From positions 1 to 35,456 of the forward strand of contig QEYB01000213.1 of assembly GCA_017562135.1 (NCBI GenBank): a DNA stretch of 35,456 bases, read 5' to 3'. Source of the stretch: Dipylidium caninum. Its lineage: Eukaryota > Platyhelminthes > Cestoda > Cyclophyllidea > Dipylidiidae. The notes below the pieces were generated by a model that saw only the letters and a program-made list of their open reading frames with translations, did not search any database and was not told the origin of the DNA. Positions 24,826-35,456 of this stretch are shown in pieces; position 1 is the stretch's first letter; each line of letters starts with the position of its first letter. The translations under genes and the position numbers were made by a program.

Positions 24826-24960
24826 CGAGTGCAGCTCCTTTCACAATGTCATCCCACTGAAAGAGCCTCTCTCGAAAGTGTCTGGCCACCACCACCACCC
24901 ATTCACTTCAAAGTCCAACGAAGGTCTGGCACGCGAAAAGGCACCTGTCCAGGCTGCAGA
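24826..24960 (+). repeat. Diverged fragment of the repeat arm (post-PIM part)
   Basis: From GTCGAGTGCAGCTCCTTTCAC onward this matches the left arm from about 8058 to 8200. The match begins exactly where the PIM-derived block of the arm ends, so the flanking sequence also exists without the kinase fragment. Confidence 0.75.
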
Positions 24961-25115
24961 CTGGAGACCCTCTGCAGCAGCATCATCAGCAGCAAAGCCT
25001 CCTCACTGGGAGAAGTCTCGGAGGCAGGGCAGGCTCCACTCCCCGCAGCATGTCACTGAGTAGCGGAAGCCTTCAAGACTGCGTGCGGAACAGAGTTTTG
25101 GGCCTAGAAGCCACA
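24961..25115 (+). repeat. Diverged fragment of the repeat arm (pre-PIM part)
   Basis: This matches the left arm from about 7360 to 7535 (shared tracts CACTGGGAGA, GCAGCATGTC and AGAAGCCACAT). The match ends at about the point where the PIM-derived block begins in the arm (7541). It lies after the post-PIM fragment rather than before it, so the order is rearranged relative to the arm. Confidence 0.75.
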
Positions 25116-25378
25116 TCTCAGCATAAAAGTACCGCTGAATTTTGTGTGTTTGTACTTTGCAATGACGCCCTACCCACCTCAGAGGCGATGCGCAGAGCGC
25201 AGTTGGAGTGCAGCCCCGAACACGTGAAAAGACACGCAGCGAGGTGACGAGATGAGATGAGTTTGAATGCGGAGTAGGCGAGGCTCTAACCGCCGTCACC
25301 AGGACGACCCTCTCCGGCCGCAACCGCGTCCCACCAGTGGGCAGGGCACAGATACAGCGCGGGGTAGCACGGCAAACA

Positions 25379-25384
25379 TTTATT
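25379..25384 (-). terminator. Polyadenylation signal AATAAA
   Basis: This is the first AATAAA or ATTAAA I find on the minus strand after the kinase stop at 26500, followed by T/G-rich sequence (TGTTTGCCGTG). It places the transcript end near 25360 and implies that the ORFs between 26278 and 25459 belong to the kinase transcript. Confidence 0.5.
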
Positions 25385-25458
25385 GTTTGGCACAATAACA
25401 AAAGGAAAGCCAGTAAAAACGGTGGGGGGGAGGGGGGGAATGCTCTTCAGCCAGTGCG

Positions 25459-26278
25459 CTAAAGTGAATTTACACACGCGCTGTCTACAACGGACAGACG
25501 ACAAGTGTCAGTTGAGTTCGTCTCACGCTGGTCTCTCCTGCCAGCTTCGCGTCTGTCGAAAGACATTCGATGCCAGACTGAGGTAGAAGTACGGGAAGAG
25601 TGAGGATAAGGGGGAGAAAGCACGGGAGAGAAATTTGAGAGGGAGGGTTTCGTTGGCGCATAAATTACAGTCGTGTTTACAAAAGCTACGATTTTTCGCG
25701 ACCTGGAGCCGCGGGACCCAGTTCGAAACCTTTTGCGATCCTCATCAATGCTGCTGCTGCTGCTGGCGTTGTGGTTGGCACTGCCATCACTGCGTTCACT
25801 GCCGCTGGCACCACTGCTGACTGGGGTTGCCACTCGGTGACAACGTCTATGGTGGGTGCTTCTTTGCGCCATCACCTCTCTCACAAGCTCTAGGATGCGC
25901 GAGCACATAGGCGTTGGATGAATTCATCCTCGTCGTAATTATCCACGTCTATGGGAGATGGCGTATCGAAGATATCTCATGAGAAACGCCGACTCAGTGG
26001 ACTTGTTCGGCGCCCCAACGTGGGGACTTCGAAGACGACGCCTGGGGCAGGGAGGGCTGCATGAGTCGGATCATTCCTGGCCTGTTCCTCCTCCATAGAG
26101 CTCGTGCTGCTGAAGTATCCGGAACTGTAGTTCGAATTAGTCCAGTTTTTGGCGGCAACGGGCCCTCGTTGGAAGCAAAATCTCGCGCGATGTCCCAGTC
26201 AAGCTGTTGCCCCTCCGTCTGACGAAAGAACGGATGAAACATCGAGTTTCCGGATGGCGTGCGTCGAATCGGTGTAGA
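25459..26278 (-). other. Probable C-terminal tail exon(s) of the PIM kinase gene
   Basis: An acceptor (CTTCTGGTAG) opens an exon at 26278 reading STPIRRTPSGNSMFHPFF. A donor at 26387 (GGC then GTGAGC) would join it in phase to an open frame rich in Glu, Gln and Pro that overlaps the last kinase exon (about 26659-26388). Further on, coherent stretches occur in shifted frames: NYSSGYFSSTSSMEEE near 26125, FDTPSPIDVDNYDEDEF near 25950, then a Ser-rich basic stretch with SSSSSIDEDRKRF near 25745. Each frame change but one in-frame TGA is of the same sign, as if single bases were missing. A separate gene or 3' untranslated sequence are the alternatives. Confidence 0.4.
25485..25600 (+). repeat. 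Diverged fragment of the repeat arm (8215-8330 part)
   Basis: The tract around ACGACAAGTGTCAG and CTCCTGCCAGC matches 8217-8320 of the left arm. It overlaps the end of the presumed 3' part of the kinase gene. Confidence 0.65.
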
Positions 26279-26499
26279 CTACCAGAAGCAGCAGGGTTTA
26301 TGTGAACGGTGGTTCTACGGAATGTCGAATCGTCATTTTCACCTCTGACAATGCTAGAAGTGTTTTGGTAAACAAAAAAGGCTCACGCCTCCTAATGTAG
26401 CCGCTGTGGACAAGACCGTTATACTGCGCGCTGACCGATTCTGCCGACTGGATCGGAAGAAGGTGGGGTGGATTTGGCAGCTCTCCTGACTCCCGGTTG

Positions 26500-27827
26500 C
26501 TACATGCTCTCCCTCTGCTGCCCCGTTTTCGGGGTTCTCCGACTCTGGTGCTTGTGGCTGTTCCTCTTGCCCTTGTTGTTGTGCCGCCGGCGCCTGCTCT
26601 CCTCCCTTCCCTTCAACGTCGCATTGTTCAACGATATGCTGCTGTGCGCCACGCAGATACTGGCAAGATCGCACAGCCCAGAACGAACAGTGATGGAGGC
26701 AGCCAATGGCGACGGCATATACTTGGCTGACTCGTCCAAAGCATGCTGGGAGAGGGCACATTCAAGTCTGGCGACAGTGTTGCGGAAGATTCGCATCCAG
26801 GGATGGAGCAGAATCTGCATCAGGGTTGGACGCCTACTCGGGTCCAGACAGCAGCATGAGCTGGATGAGGATGGAAAAGCGTGATCAGGCATGGGTGAAT
26901 TTAGAAAAGAAAAAGTGCAATTTGCAGAAACTCACTTGACAAGGTCGATTGCCTCGGTACTGACGAGGTTTCGACGGAAGTGTACTCTGCCCATAAGAAT
27001 TTCGTGGTCGGTCATGAAGGGGATGTCCCCGTTAATCATGTCAAACAGCAGAATCCCCACCGTCCAAATTTCTGCGGGCTTACCATGGTAACCAGTGGTT
27101 CTTAGCCACTCTGGCGGGGAATACACTCGGGTCCCTGTTGAAGGAAGAGGAGCTTTAGGACGCCGCACACCACACCACACAAGTTGAGTGTGAAGATGGG
27201 CAACATACCGTCAAAATCACGGTAGACACCGTCGTGCAGGAAGGCGCCTGATCCAAAGTCAATGAGTTGAATTTCATGATTGTCAGAGTTAATCAGAATA
27301 TTTTCATCTTTCAGGTCTCGGTGAATAACGCCGGCTTCGTGGCATTTCATCAAAATACCAATTAATTGGTACATGACGAAAGCAGACTCGCATTCACTCA
27401 GGTACCCGCGCTTACAGATGTAGTCGAACATATCTTGAACAGCCGGTGTGCCACCCACCATCACAATGTTCCAGTGCCCTGGAGTTCGTAAACCTTCCAG
27501 CATTCTTGAGACACCATCGACGTTTGCAAGCTTTTTCATCAACACTACCTCCATTGGTACCATTTCGCCATCCAGCTGGAGCAAAGAAGAGAGCAGACTG
27601 TGTATCCGCAGAAAAGGATATCAGACAAGGACGCATAAAGGCGTGTCTGCCTTCGAACTTACCCTGCACCAACAGGGAACACGCTCGGAGTCGACTTGTT
27701 TTATGACGACTCTTTCCAGTGTCTCATTGTGGATAGCTTTAAAAACTTTTCCAAAGCCGCTTTCCCTACCTGACTGCGCAAGGTGTAGGTGCGACCAAAG
27801 ACAGCTGGGTCCTTGTCACATGAAGCG
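26500..27827 (-). CDS. PIM-family serine/threonine kinase gene
   Basis: This encodes a cytoplasmic-type protein kinase of the PIM family (ATP-dependent Ser/Thr phosphorylation). Exons on the minus strand are 27827-27663, 27575-27209, 27134-26936 and 26860-26500. Introns are 87, 74 and 75 bp, all GT-AG and phase-compatible. Visible landmarks are the VPMEVVLMKKL helix-C region with its Glu, a hinge-like GGTPAVQDMFDYI with the proline typical of PIM, HRDLKDENILI (catalytic loop), LIDFGSGAF (DFG), DFDGTRVYSPPEW (activation segment, PPE in place of APE), and PSRRPT...HPWM closing the domain. The glycine-rich-loop exon has lost one base relative to the repeat copies, at about 27757. The loop (FGKVFKAIHNETLERVVIKQV) therefore lies in a different frame from the residues before it. 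No start codon can be fixed. Family assignment is firm; expression of a complete protein is uncertain. Confidence 0.9.
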
Positions 27828-27901
27828 CTGCAAAGTTGCGAAACCTAAATACGCTCACGGATAGACGATGGGTAGTGTGAGCACAAGGGAGGAATACTTA
27901 C

Positions 27902-28050
27902 TAATGCCGAGCTCTTCTGAAGACCTCTCTATGTAACGCACGCGTGGCCTGAGTTTACGCCCTCCGGGACATGGTTGTTCACTCCTTTTCGACGATCGTC
28001 TTCCATAACGGTCGGACCAGAAGAGCAACCTCGACGCGATCAGTGAATGA
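27902..28050 (-). other. Inferred first (5') exon of the PIM kinase gene
   Basis: A GTAAGT donor complement lies at 27896-27901 and the next acceptor, TTTGCAG, ends at 27828, giving a 74-bp intron like the others. The repeat copies keep the same donor. An ATG frame of 25 codons (MEDDRRKGVNN...) ends in TAG where the repeat copies have TGG and stay open to the donor. This is either 5' untranslated sequence or a coding exon with a nonsense change. The 5' edge is inferred from the TATA box. Confidence 0.55.
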
Positions 28051-28071
28051 TTCCGGTCTGCGAGAAGTGCG

Positions 28072-28078
28072 TTTTATA
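28072..28078 (-). promoter_or_regulatory. TATA box of the PIM kinase gene
   Basis: TATAAAA on the minus strand, about 30 bp upstream of the point where homology to the repeat copies starts (about 28054). CCAAT motifs lie upstream at 28222-28226 (minus sense) and at 28126-28130 and 28197-28201 (plus sense). Position and composition fit a core promoter; no transcript data are available here. Confidence 0.55.
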
Positions 28079-28287
28079 CGCAGTGTGGTGGTATTGTGTT
28101 GATGACACACTGTGCCCGCAGTCGACCAATCGTGTGAAAGCCTTGCAAACACTGCACTTTCATTCGTCGATTGTGTCAATTACCTGTTAAGATAAACCAA
28201 TGCGAAACGAGGTCAAATCTTATTGGTTAATGGGACACATACACCGCACTGACGCGCAAATTGCTTAATGTGCACTCTCTCTACTTT

Positions 28288-28293
28288 TATAAA
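28288..28293 (+). promoter_or_regulatory. Possible divergent TATA box
   Basis: TATAAA on the plus strand about 210 bp from the kinase TATA box, facing away, with CCAAT motifs of both orientations between them. The first ATG downstream (28322) opens only a short frame of about two dozen codons (MKMVPSQIILL...), so no gene product is evident on that side. Confidence 0.3.
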
Positions 28294-28299
28294 GTTGCG

Positions 28300-31200
28300 G
28301 TCTCATGGGCTGTTGCGTCAGCCATGAAGATGGTACCAAGCCAAATCATTCTACTGGCGGGAGGGCGAGGGGGAGGGTTATTGGGATGGTTAATTTAGGA
28401 CCATAGTTTTACACTTCTTCCTCACCCAATTATGATTCGTCGACGAAAACACCGAGTTGAGCTGGGCGCGATTAGATTACTTAATGCGTTTTGTACTCAA
28501 ATTTGCAACTTCCATATTACCATACGTGCACACTAACCTGATCAAAAGGGCAGGACCTGGGCCTATGGTTAAAGGTACTTCACGGTGTGATTCGCAGGTA
28601 CAAGGCGACAAAGCAAGGAGTCTATTTTCACACAGCCCTTGGATTTCAGGTTTGCCTCAGCTCCTACAGCTAATGGTGTATGTCCAATTTATCCACTCTC
28701 TGGTCTCTTTCCTACACCATGCCTCTTCCACCCGCCCCCTTAGGGTTTTTCTGACTCACATGATACACGGAGAAATTTTAAGGCTCTAAATTCGAACCTA
28801 GAGTGAAATTTGAGTGGGATTCGGAAGAACGAGGTTCTCACTGCCCACCAATCCCTCTCCAGCCGACCCACTCTGCTGTTGTCCCTGCTTTCCCCTTTCT
28901 AACCTAATTTTTCAAAGTCAAAACTACTGGGTCTTGAAAGCCTCTCTCAGTAGAAGGCCTATGCCCCAATTGCCTTGTAGTGATTGCACTGCTATCAAGC
29001 CAAATGCTTCCACAAAATCTAGCTTCCTTCGCCTCTCGACTGGGCGCATTGTGTAAGAAGGACCCGACTATTTCCACTCTTCTCATCTACTCACCTGGGA
29101 TATTCGTGTGCCTGTGATTGTGTATGTGTGTTTGTGGGTGTGTACGGAGTTGCATTGGGTATTTCTCCAAATAAGGCGATTGAGACGCTTCTGCCATAGT
29201 CTACTAACCGATACCGAGCAATGATTTAATGCCATCAATGACTCTCTGACATTCTTCTCCGTGATCGGAATGAGGCGTTGACAAAGTACCCCACGTCAAT
29301 TGCATATTTACATATTTAACACTGTCACAGCTATGGCATTATGCCTTGACGACCGCTTGCCCCTTCACTCGACCGAATTGGTTGACCGTCCTCGCTAAGT
29401 CAATTTAAGTCTCTTCCTGACAAACCTTTTAGCTTTGACCACTGGCTTAGATTTTAAAAAGTGGTTTTCTTTGAAGAATTCACACGGAGTGCGACCGCGG
29501 CGCTCAATGGACAGCCATCAGGCAGATGAGGCCACGGCTATACGGAGTCGTAAAGGCCCGCGATTGCATCTTGAATTTGACGCCTTCCAGAATTCCAGTT
29601 AACAACCACCTAACTTGTCAGTGTCCATGTCTGTCTGTCTGTCTGTCTGTCCAACAGCCGGGAGATGGTGGATTCCCTTGGTGAACCGAACCCCCAGCAG
29701 GGCAACAGCCGCCGACACATCGCGATGGTCGAGTCGAGCATGGGTGGAAAGTGTGCTGCACGAACCTGACTTAACGCACTCCACAGTCCCGCAAATGAGC
29801 TACCGTACCTTCACCCCACCATTTAGGCAATGTTGTAGCCTCTCTTAAGACGCGACTTTGGCCCTCCTGCAACACATGGTGTCTGGGTAGCATTCCTTCG
29901 GCTTGCATGGACGACAAACAGGCAGCTCGACTCCGGCCAAGTCCTTAACCGACGAAGTGAGTCGAGAGGGCGTTGACTCCATGCCTGAAGACGCCGCAAT
30001 TTCAGGCGGCTTCAGGTGCGCCGCTGCACCGTGTCGGCAGACAAGCTCGGCGAATGCGTGAGGTGAGACGAGGGTCCTTCAATCGGTCTTCTCACCTTCT
30101 CTGTGTAATTCCGTGGCGTGTTATGTGATAATGTGCTGATAAGGTGAACTGCATCATGAAGGCGCGAAGAGCTTCAACCGTCGGGTGCCCACACGCAGAC
30201 GGGCAGTGCACCGCTCGTAATAAGCATTCCAGCGACGGGTCTCAGCTGCCCAAGCTGTGCGGGCCGCGACACAGCACTCCGGTCTGCTTGGGCGCATGAC
30301 AGGCAAGACTTAGTTCCGCCGCGCCTCTCCCCACCCGTCTCGCTCCTCTCCCTCTCTCTTTCCCTTTTCCAATCTTAGATAATCGCAGAAGTGACTCGCC
30401 CCTCCACTACTTTATTGCGGTGATGGATGGAGGTTGAAGCCGTTTAAAGAGGGTGCATCGTTGGGGGGGGGTGGAAGGGGACTTCGGTGTGGAGATAAAG
30501 CCCGATACGGGGAGCGCTTTGCCCTCATTCACAATGAGCTGTCCAATTGGCGAATGCAACCGGTCGCCCAGTGCCTCGAGAAGTAGCCGGAGCCGGCTCC
30601 ACTCCTCCCCCCCTCCAAACACAAAATGTGGGATTTTATTATCAAAAATGGCGGTCGCCAGATTGGTCGGTGGAAGGCTTAATGGTCCGCATGACTCCAT
30701 CCACCTTCGAAGACTCCCCGTTCTCCCGTGCATTTTGGCACTGAGCCACCCGGGGGTTCGGCCGGCACATCCACAGGAGAAATTACGCCCACTCCCTCGT
30801 GAATAAATAAAGTGGCTGTGCCACGGCCAGTCAGGACTCATTTCGCCGGTGGAGACGGCGCAGGCTCTGCGACGTCGTGCGCCGCAGTTTTTGGCTCGGC
30901 TTTGGACTACCAAACAATGTGTGTGTGTGGTGTGTCATGGATGAAATTCGTGTTCTCATTCTGCGCCAGAGCAAAACCACCGCCTTTTGTTCCCTTGTAC
31001 ATGTAACGCTTGTGGGGCCTTGAGTTAATCGGCCCCAAAGGGTGAGAAGGTTATAACACCAACTTTAATCACATCGTGATTTGTTGTATCGTTGCGGCGA
31101 AACGACAGACCTGCTGCGCCTATCGCCGGCAAAATACACTCTCCATCACGTCGGGACGAAAAGCCGTATTATCCCAATAGTACCTGCTACTGAAATGCCC

Positions 31201-33865
31201 TTTCTCCCCCTTTTCTCTCACCGGCTATCTTGCGCTAATTCACTATTGCCTTCGAGGTGTAAGTTTAAGGTGGGGGGTCTCAAAGACTCCAAAATCCCGG
31301 AGGTACAGGCGCGGGGGAGGATTGTTTAACAAGGGCCTTGAACCCTCCTTGACAACGTCCAGCTGCGACATGAAATGACGCAGTCGTGCGGGGGAGCCTG
31401 TCATCCGCGTGCGTCGCTCGTGGTGCGACCACCCTGTCAAGCAGTCAGACAAGACATATTAACAGTTGCCACTGGCGTGCTGGGTCACACTCACCCATTT
31501 CCCTATTCAGTTACTACTCACTCATTTGTTTGTTTTTGTTTGTTTCTCGCTGCCGCGCCAGATTTCGGTTCAGAGGAAGAGCCGGTTTGAGTCCTCTACG
31601 GCGCAATACGCCAGGGCTCCAATTGTTTGGTTGTGGCCTTAATGGCGTAAACAAACGCTTCGAAACCTATAGTTTTATGTCTTTTTTCCAGGCACCCCAT
31701 GATCCGTGTCTGCCTTTTCGGGGTGAGAGGCTCGGAGGCAAGCGGTCATCGGGTGTTGTGGGCTAGACCGAAAATCGAAAATCAGAATGGAAGACCGATG
31801 GAGCCCTGTCTCACGACTTCATCCGCGTTCTCCCCATCCCCACCCACTCTGACCACTTCCTCCGCCCGAAGACTAAACCTCGGTTGGTTGTTTAGCTGCT
31901 CGGCATGCTGCGAAGAACGGTGCCCACACAAAAGCCACAATTCGTTGAAGTTCAACCTTCACCAAAGACAAGTTGTATTCTTCTCCCTTCCGATGTGGCC
32001 ATCGTCTGGTCTGCGTACCTTTTCTGGGCCCGTCAGAATATCATTCATGACCACGTTCAACTTCTCAGGTGAAGTTGTCGGCAAAACTTCTCAAATTTTG
32101 TAGACAACGCAGTAAGGGAGAGGGGGAACACGAGCCAGTTCTAGCATCCACGCTGTCTCACGGCTCGAGTCTCGTCGGCTGAACCCGCATCGAGCCTGGC
32201 AATTCGTCCGTCAGGGCGTTTCGCAGACTTGTTATAAACCGTTTCCATCGTTCTAGGTGCAATCAAATTGTGCTTTACCAAAAAGTTTGTTGACACTTTA
32301 ATTTTAGAATAAATCGCATCTATGTGCAATTCGGCCATCAAATTTACCTCAAAGGATATTCAATCCACTTCAAAGAGGCATCGTATGTTGCCTTCGAAAA
32401 AAATCGTGACCCTCTGCTGCGCTGCCCTGAGTGATAATTTTAGAATGTCTGCTTTGCTGCACCCAAATCAACATAAAAATTATGCCATAACCCTATCCCA
32501 GAGATTGGAAAGTTTTAAATTTTTGAACTCCTCCTCTGATGGTTGGAAGTCGATCCTACTGATCGATGCCCAGCCCAGTTATCGATTCTTCGCACTCTTT
32601 TATATCGGGACGTCCACTCTCATGTCGGCCGCAGGAAACAGCCCTGACAACCCTTGAGATGTCAGAGGGACCTTACGGGGGGCGAGGCAAGGGAAGGGTG
32701 GCGACACCGTCCCCTGGGGCAGTCAACTTCCTCCCCACTCGAATCGCCTGGCGAAGCCCCGTACGGTCGCCGACGAATTAGCTGGATGGCATTATAAATT
32801 TCTGACATGGGTGTTGGAGAGCACACGACCACGTCCTCAATTAGGACAATTTACAAGGAGAAGCAAAATTGAGAGGGAACTGCCAGTTTCTTTTTCCTAT
32901 CACCTCCAAAGTGATGAAGTCACCATGGCAAAAATAGGGGAATTTAGTAAAACTTTCAGCCAGTCAGGAAGCACTTTATTGGATATTAACACTGCAGAAA
33001 AGTCTCTAACGTAACGCCTCGAGGCGTTCTGCTCGCCAGTGCGCGTCGTCGCCGGTGAGAAGAGCCGTCGATGCGTCACATGATACTGGCGTGGGCGGGG
33101 CCGTCGGCCTTGCGCTGCTCCGCCGCCCGATGTTCGGCCACGTGCGCAAGAACGGTTGAGGAGGTTTATGCAATATACCCTCGCAGAATGGCATCGTCCG
33201 TCCTGCGTTTGGCAGACAAGGCCGGGGCGGCCAGGGCGTGCGCGTTTGCCAAGCTTTACGCAGCCCCCACTCCCAATTGAGCCTGCTCAGCCCTTTTCGT
33301 CGTAATGCCTCCAGGGCATTTTGAATGGATAAAAGTGGAGGACAGATGATTTAGCAGCGTGGGTCAGTCGGAGGATGTAGCGGTTTCCGGGCGATGCCAA
33401 TGCTTCTTCCACATTTCCCAGTGCATTTAGCAAATTCTCACACTTCACAGTCAGAATAAGAATGAAGGAACGAAGGATCGAGCGTTCTGTTCCATTTGAG
33501 GCGCCGGAGAAGAACATTATCGTGTTGTGCGCCCGTCACTCGCATTCTCTCGCCCTTCCCTCTGTCGCTCTCCTCGTGGGCCCCTCCAGTCTGCAGAAGC
33601 GCCCGAACGGCCAAGCCTCCGGAATTCGTTCAAAGCGGAGGTGTAGGGCAAGCGTCACGATGACGACTGGACAACGCAAAAGTCTTGCGACAATCAAATC
33701 AGTCTAGTGGGAAGTTAGTGCGCTGAGTAGGCCGCTGATGACTCCAGCTATTGGCGTATTTCCTCGAAAAAACTTTGTAGTCTGTTGACGCTGCGAACAC
33801 GTTGTTTCCGGCCTCCTCGTCGCGGCACCCAGTCCAACCCCGGCTGCTGCGCTCCCTGACCGGCC
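28300..33865. other. Region without supported genes
   Basis: Open frames are short (at most 168 codons), overlap on both strands and show no recognisable domain. Features seen are TCTG tetranucleotide repeats (29628-29651), a run of nine G at 30463-30471 and a GT-rich patch at 30905-30930. Base composition is less GC-rich than in the repeat complex, as expected of ordinary intergenic or intronic sequence. Confidence 0.5.
29628..29651 (+). repeat. (TCTG)n microsatellite
   Basis: About five and a half units of GTCT, ending at CCAACAGCC. Confidence 0.9.
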
Positions 33866-33870
33866 AGGCG

Positions 33871-33935
33871 AAAAAAAAAAAAACCCCCCCTTCGGAAAAG
33901 GGGGGACCGGGGCAAAAAAAACCCGGGGGGCCCCC
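33871..33935. other. Homopolymer patch, probable low-quality sequence
   Basis: A run of 13 A is followed by 7 C, TTCGG, AAAA, 6 G, ACCGGGGC, 8 A, CCC, 6 G and 5 C. Almost every base lies in a homopolymer and the composition is unlike either flank. Such a patch is more typical of a failed consensus or gap closure than of genomic DNA. Confidence 0.7.
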
Positions 33936-35456
33936 AGTCAACGCGAGATGGGCAAATGAATGAGTGGGCGAGCGGCGCCGGCCGGGGGGCCAGTGAGGTA
34001 TCCCAAGACGCGAACTAACTCCGGAAAATTGCTTAAGTGGATGTTTTTCCACTGTCTCACCTTGTCAAGGCCGTTCTGAAGTATGCATCCGAGTGCACTA
34101 GTGGAAAAAAGTCGGTTGAAAAATCCGCGCACTAAATTAGCACTGCAAATACACAAAAGTTTATTATAATTTTTTCTGGTTTTAACACGCTGGATGGGAC
34201 TTCGTCACGACTACGGCGTCTGGCCTAACGCCACACCGGCTGTCCGCCCGTCCTACTCGGCCCTTCCCCGAGCAGCTTTTTTCTCAGGTTAGCGTCGAGG
34301 TTTACGCGGTGTCTCCACCGCCTCTACCGCCATCACGCCCCGGCGATGTTAATAGCCGTTGACTCAACAGAACGGACTCGCCGACTCCCCCGCTTATTTC
34401 GTCCTAATCCGCCACATTTTCTCTCACGCTGCCCTTCCAACAGACCCACACACACACACACACACACAGGCGCATAAGCACAAACACACGAAGAGAGAGG
34501 AGAGCAAAGTGTCGTGTGAGGATCGACGTGCTCCTCTGCGGATTCAGGTGCCCACGTTCCGATAACAGTCCCCATTTATACAGTATCGGTGAGCGACTCA
34601 CGGCTGTCAGTTGTCTTTTCCCAGGGAAATTCTGACCCTCCCGCCTCTCGTCTTTTCCACTGGAGGTTGTCTCGTAGCTACTCCCAAAGTAACTTGCATA
34701 TGATTCGGCCTGGTGGGGAAGCGTCAGTTGCCGCGAGACTGGCCTCCGTCCTCAGGCCCGCGTAACGCAGAGGACGGGAAGTTGACAGCAGGTCCTCACT
34801 GCTTATTAATTCAACAGCCGACGACAGAACAAGGAGGAAGACGAGAGGGAGGGTGGGAGAACAAAAGCGGCTGATTAACTCGAAATTTTTGGAGAAGATT
34901 TTGTGACGCGTGGAGAGCGGGAGACCGGTCCGAGGGTGCGGAGAGACGAGGTGTTGTGACCCTTCGGGTGTCTTTTGGCTCTTCACTGAGCCTTCCCCGC
35001 CGCCCAACCTGCCACTGGAGACGGCACTGTAATTTCTCTAATCTTGCAGACTGGAATAAAAAACACCATTTAGTAGGGGGATCGTAGTTGCTCTCGGAAT
35101 AAATCCATCCTGGCTCCGATTGACCGACCGCCGGAGAAGAACGAGGGTTGATTTTCAACATCAGCCAAAGTTGTAACCGGCTCGTCGCCGCCACCACTGG
35201 CTAAAGTACACTTTCGGTGTAACGGGTGCACCTGCCTTGTTGCCCAGACACAAATGCTTTTGGAGACCGACCCCTGAATAACTTTATCCACCACGCCCGT
35301 TTTATTGATGCGGAGGAGGGCGGGGCAGCCGTGCCGGTTGCGTTCGCTTGGTCGCTCGGTGGCTCCAGCGCAGGCGACGCCGAGAGACCATCCGGCGGGT
35401 TGCCAACGCACCACGTGATCCACTCAATGCCATCGAAAGCGCATCTCTCTCTTTTT
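33936..35456. other. Region without supported genes
   Basis: No gene recognised. A (CA)n microsatellite lies at about 34443-34468. The longest frames (minus strand 34811-35197 and 35070-35423) overlap each other in different frames and carry no known motif. Confidence 0.5.
34443..34468 (+). repeat. (CA)n microsatellite
   Basis: About 13 CA units, followed by AGGCGCATAAGC. Confidence 0.9.

Noticed and set aside
28780..28805. T-loop-like GGTTCGAAT on the minus strand
   Set aside because: No acceptor, D or anticodon stem can be drawn around it, so it is not a tRNA.
29840..30300. Stretch with a SINE- or tapeworm-repeat-like look
   Set aside because: No A/B box pair, no tail and no second copy in the window; a genome-wide search would be needed to call it a repeat.

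Overview
The window looks like nuclear DNA of an invertebrate animal. The one confidently recognised gene is a PIM-family serine/threonine kinase with four short GT-AG introns (about 74-87 bp). It carries a TATA box, CCAAT boxes and an AATAAA signal on the same strand. There are no bacterial operons, Shine-Dalgarno sites or prokaryotic gene density. Short introns plus a PIM kinase fit a flatworm (for example a tapeworm), but the species cannot be proven from this sequence.

Layout. Positions 1-21785 are one nested repeat complex with no intact gene. A 3.7 kb inverted pair (6212-9925 and 13697-17397) flanks a 3.77 kb single-copy spacer. A segment M (17398-20704) follows, then a third copy of the arm's outer end that stops abruptly at 21785. 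Positions 1-7312 repeat 15490-21785 in direct orientation, so the order is arm'-M'-arm-spacer-arm'-M-truncated arm. M itself contains a smaller inverted pair of about 430 bp arms around a loop of about 950 bp. The left copy (1 to about 6200) is roughly 15-22% longer than the right one, mainly through scattered small insertions. That looks more like unpolished single-molecule sequence than normal divergence.

Positions 21786-25370 are mostly gene-poor, with three scattered fragments related to the repeat arm at 24.8-25.6 kb. Positions 25379-28300 hold the PIM kinase gene on the minus strand. Its core domain is clear: HRD, DFG and the PIM-type activation segment are all visible. Its glycine-rich-loop exon is out of frame by one base, and its likely C-terminal tail is spread over several frames. 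Positions 28300-35456 show no gene I can support, only simple repeats and a very odd homopolymer patch near 33.87-33.94 kb.

Links between parts. The repeat arms contain a PIM-derived block that starts near the kinase gene's inferred transcription start and ends about eleven codons into its third exon, introns included. Three amplified copies of a truncated PIM 5' end therefore sit beside the full gene, two of them with an intact glycine-rich loop and catalytic lysine. The main points of interest are this mosaic PIM-derived inverted repeat, the possible divergent promoter, and strong hints that parts of the window are assembly artefacts.
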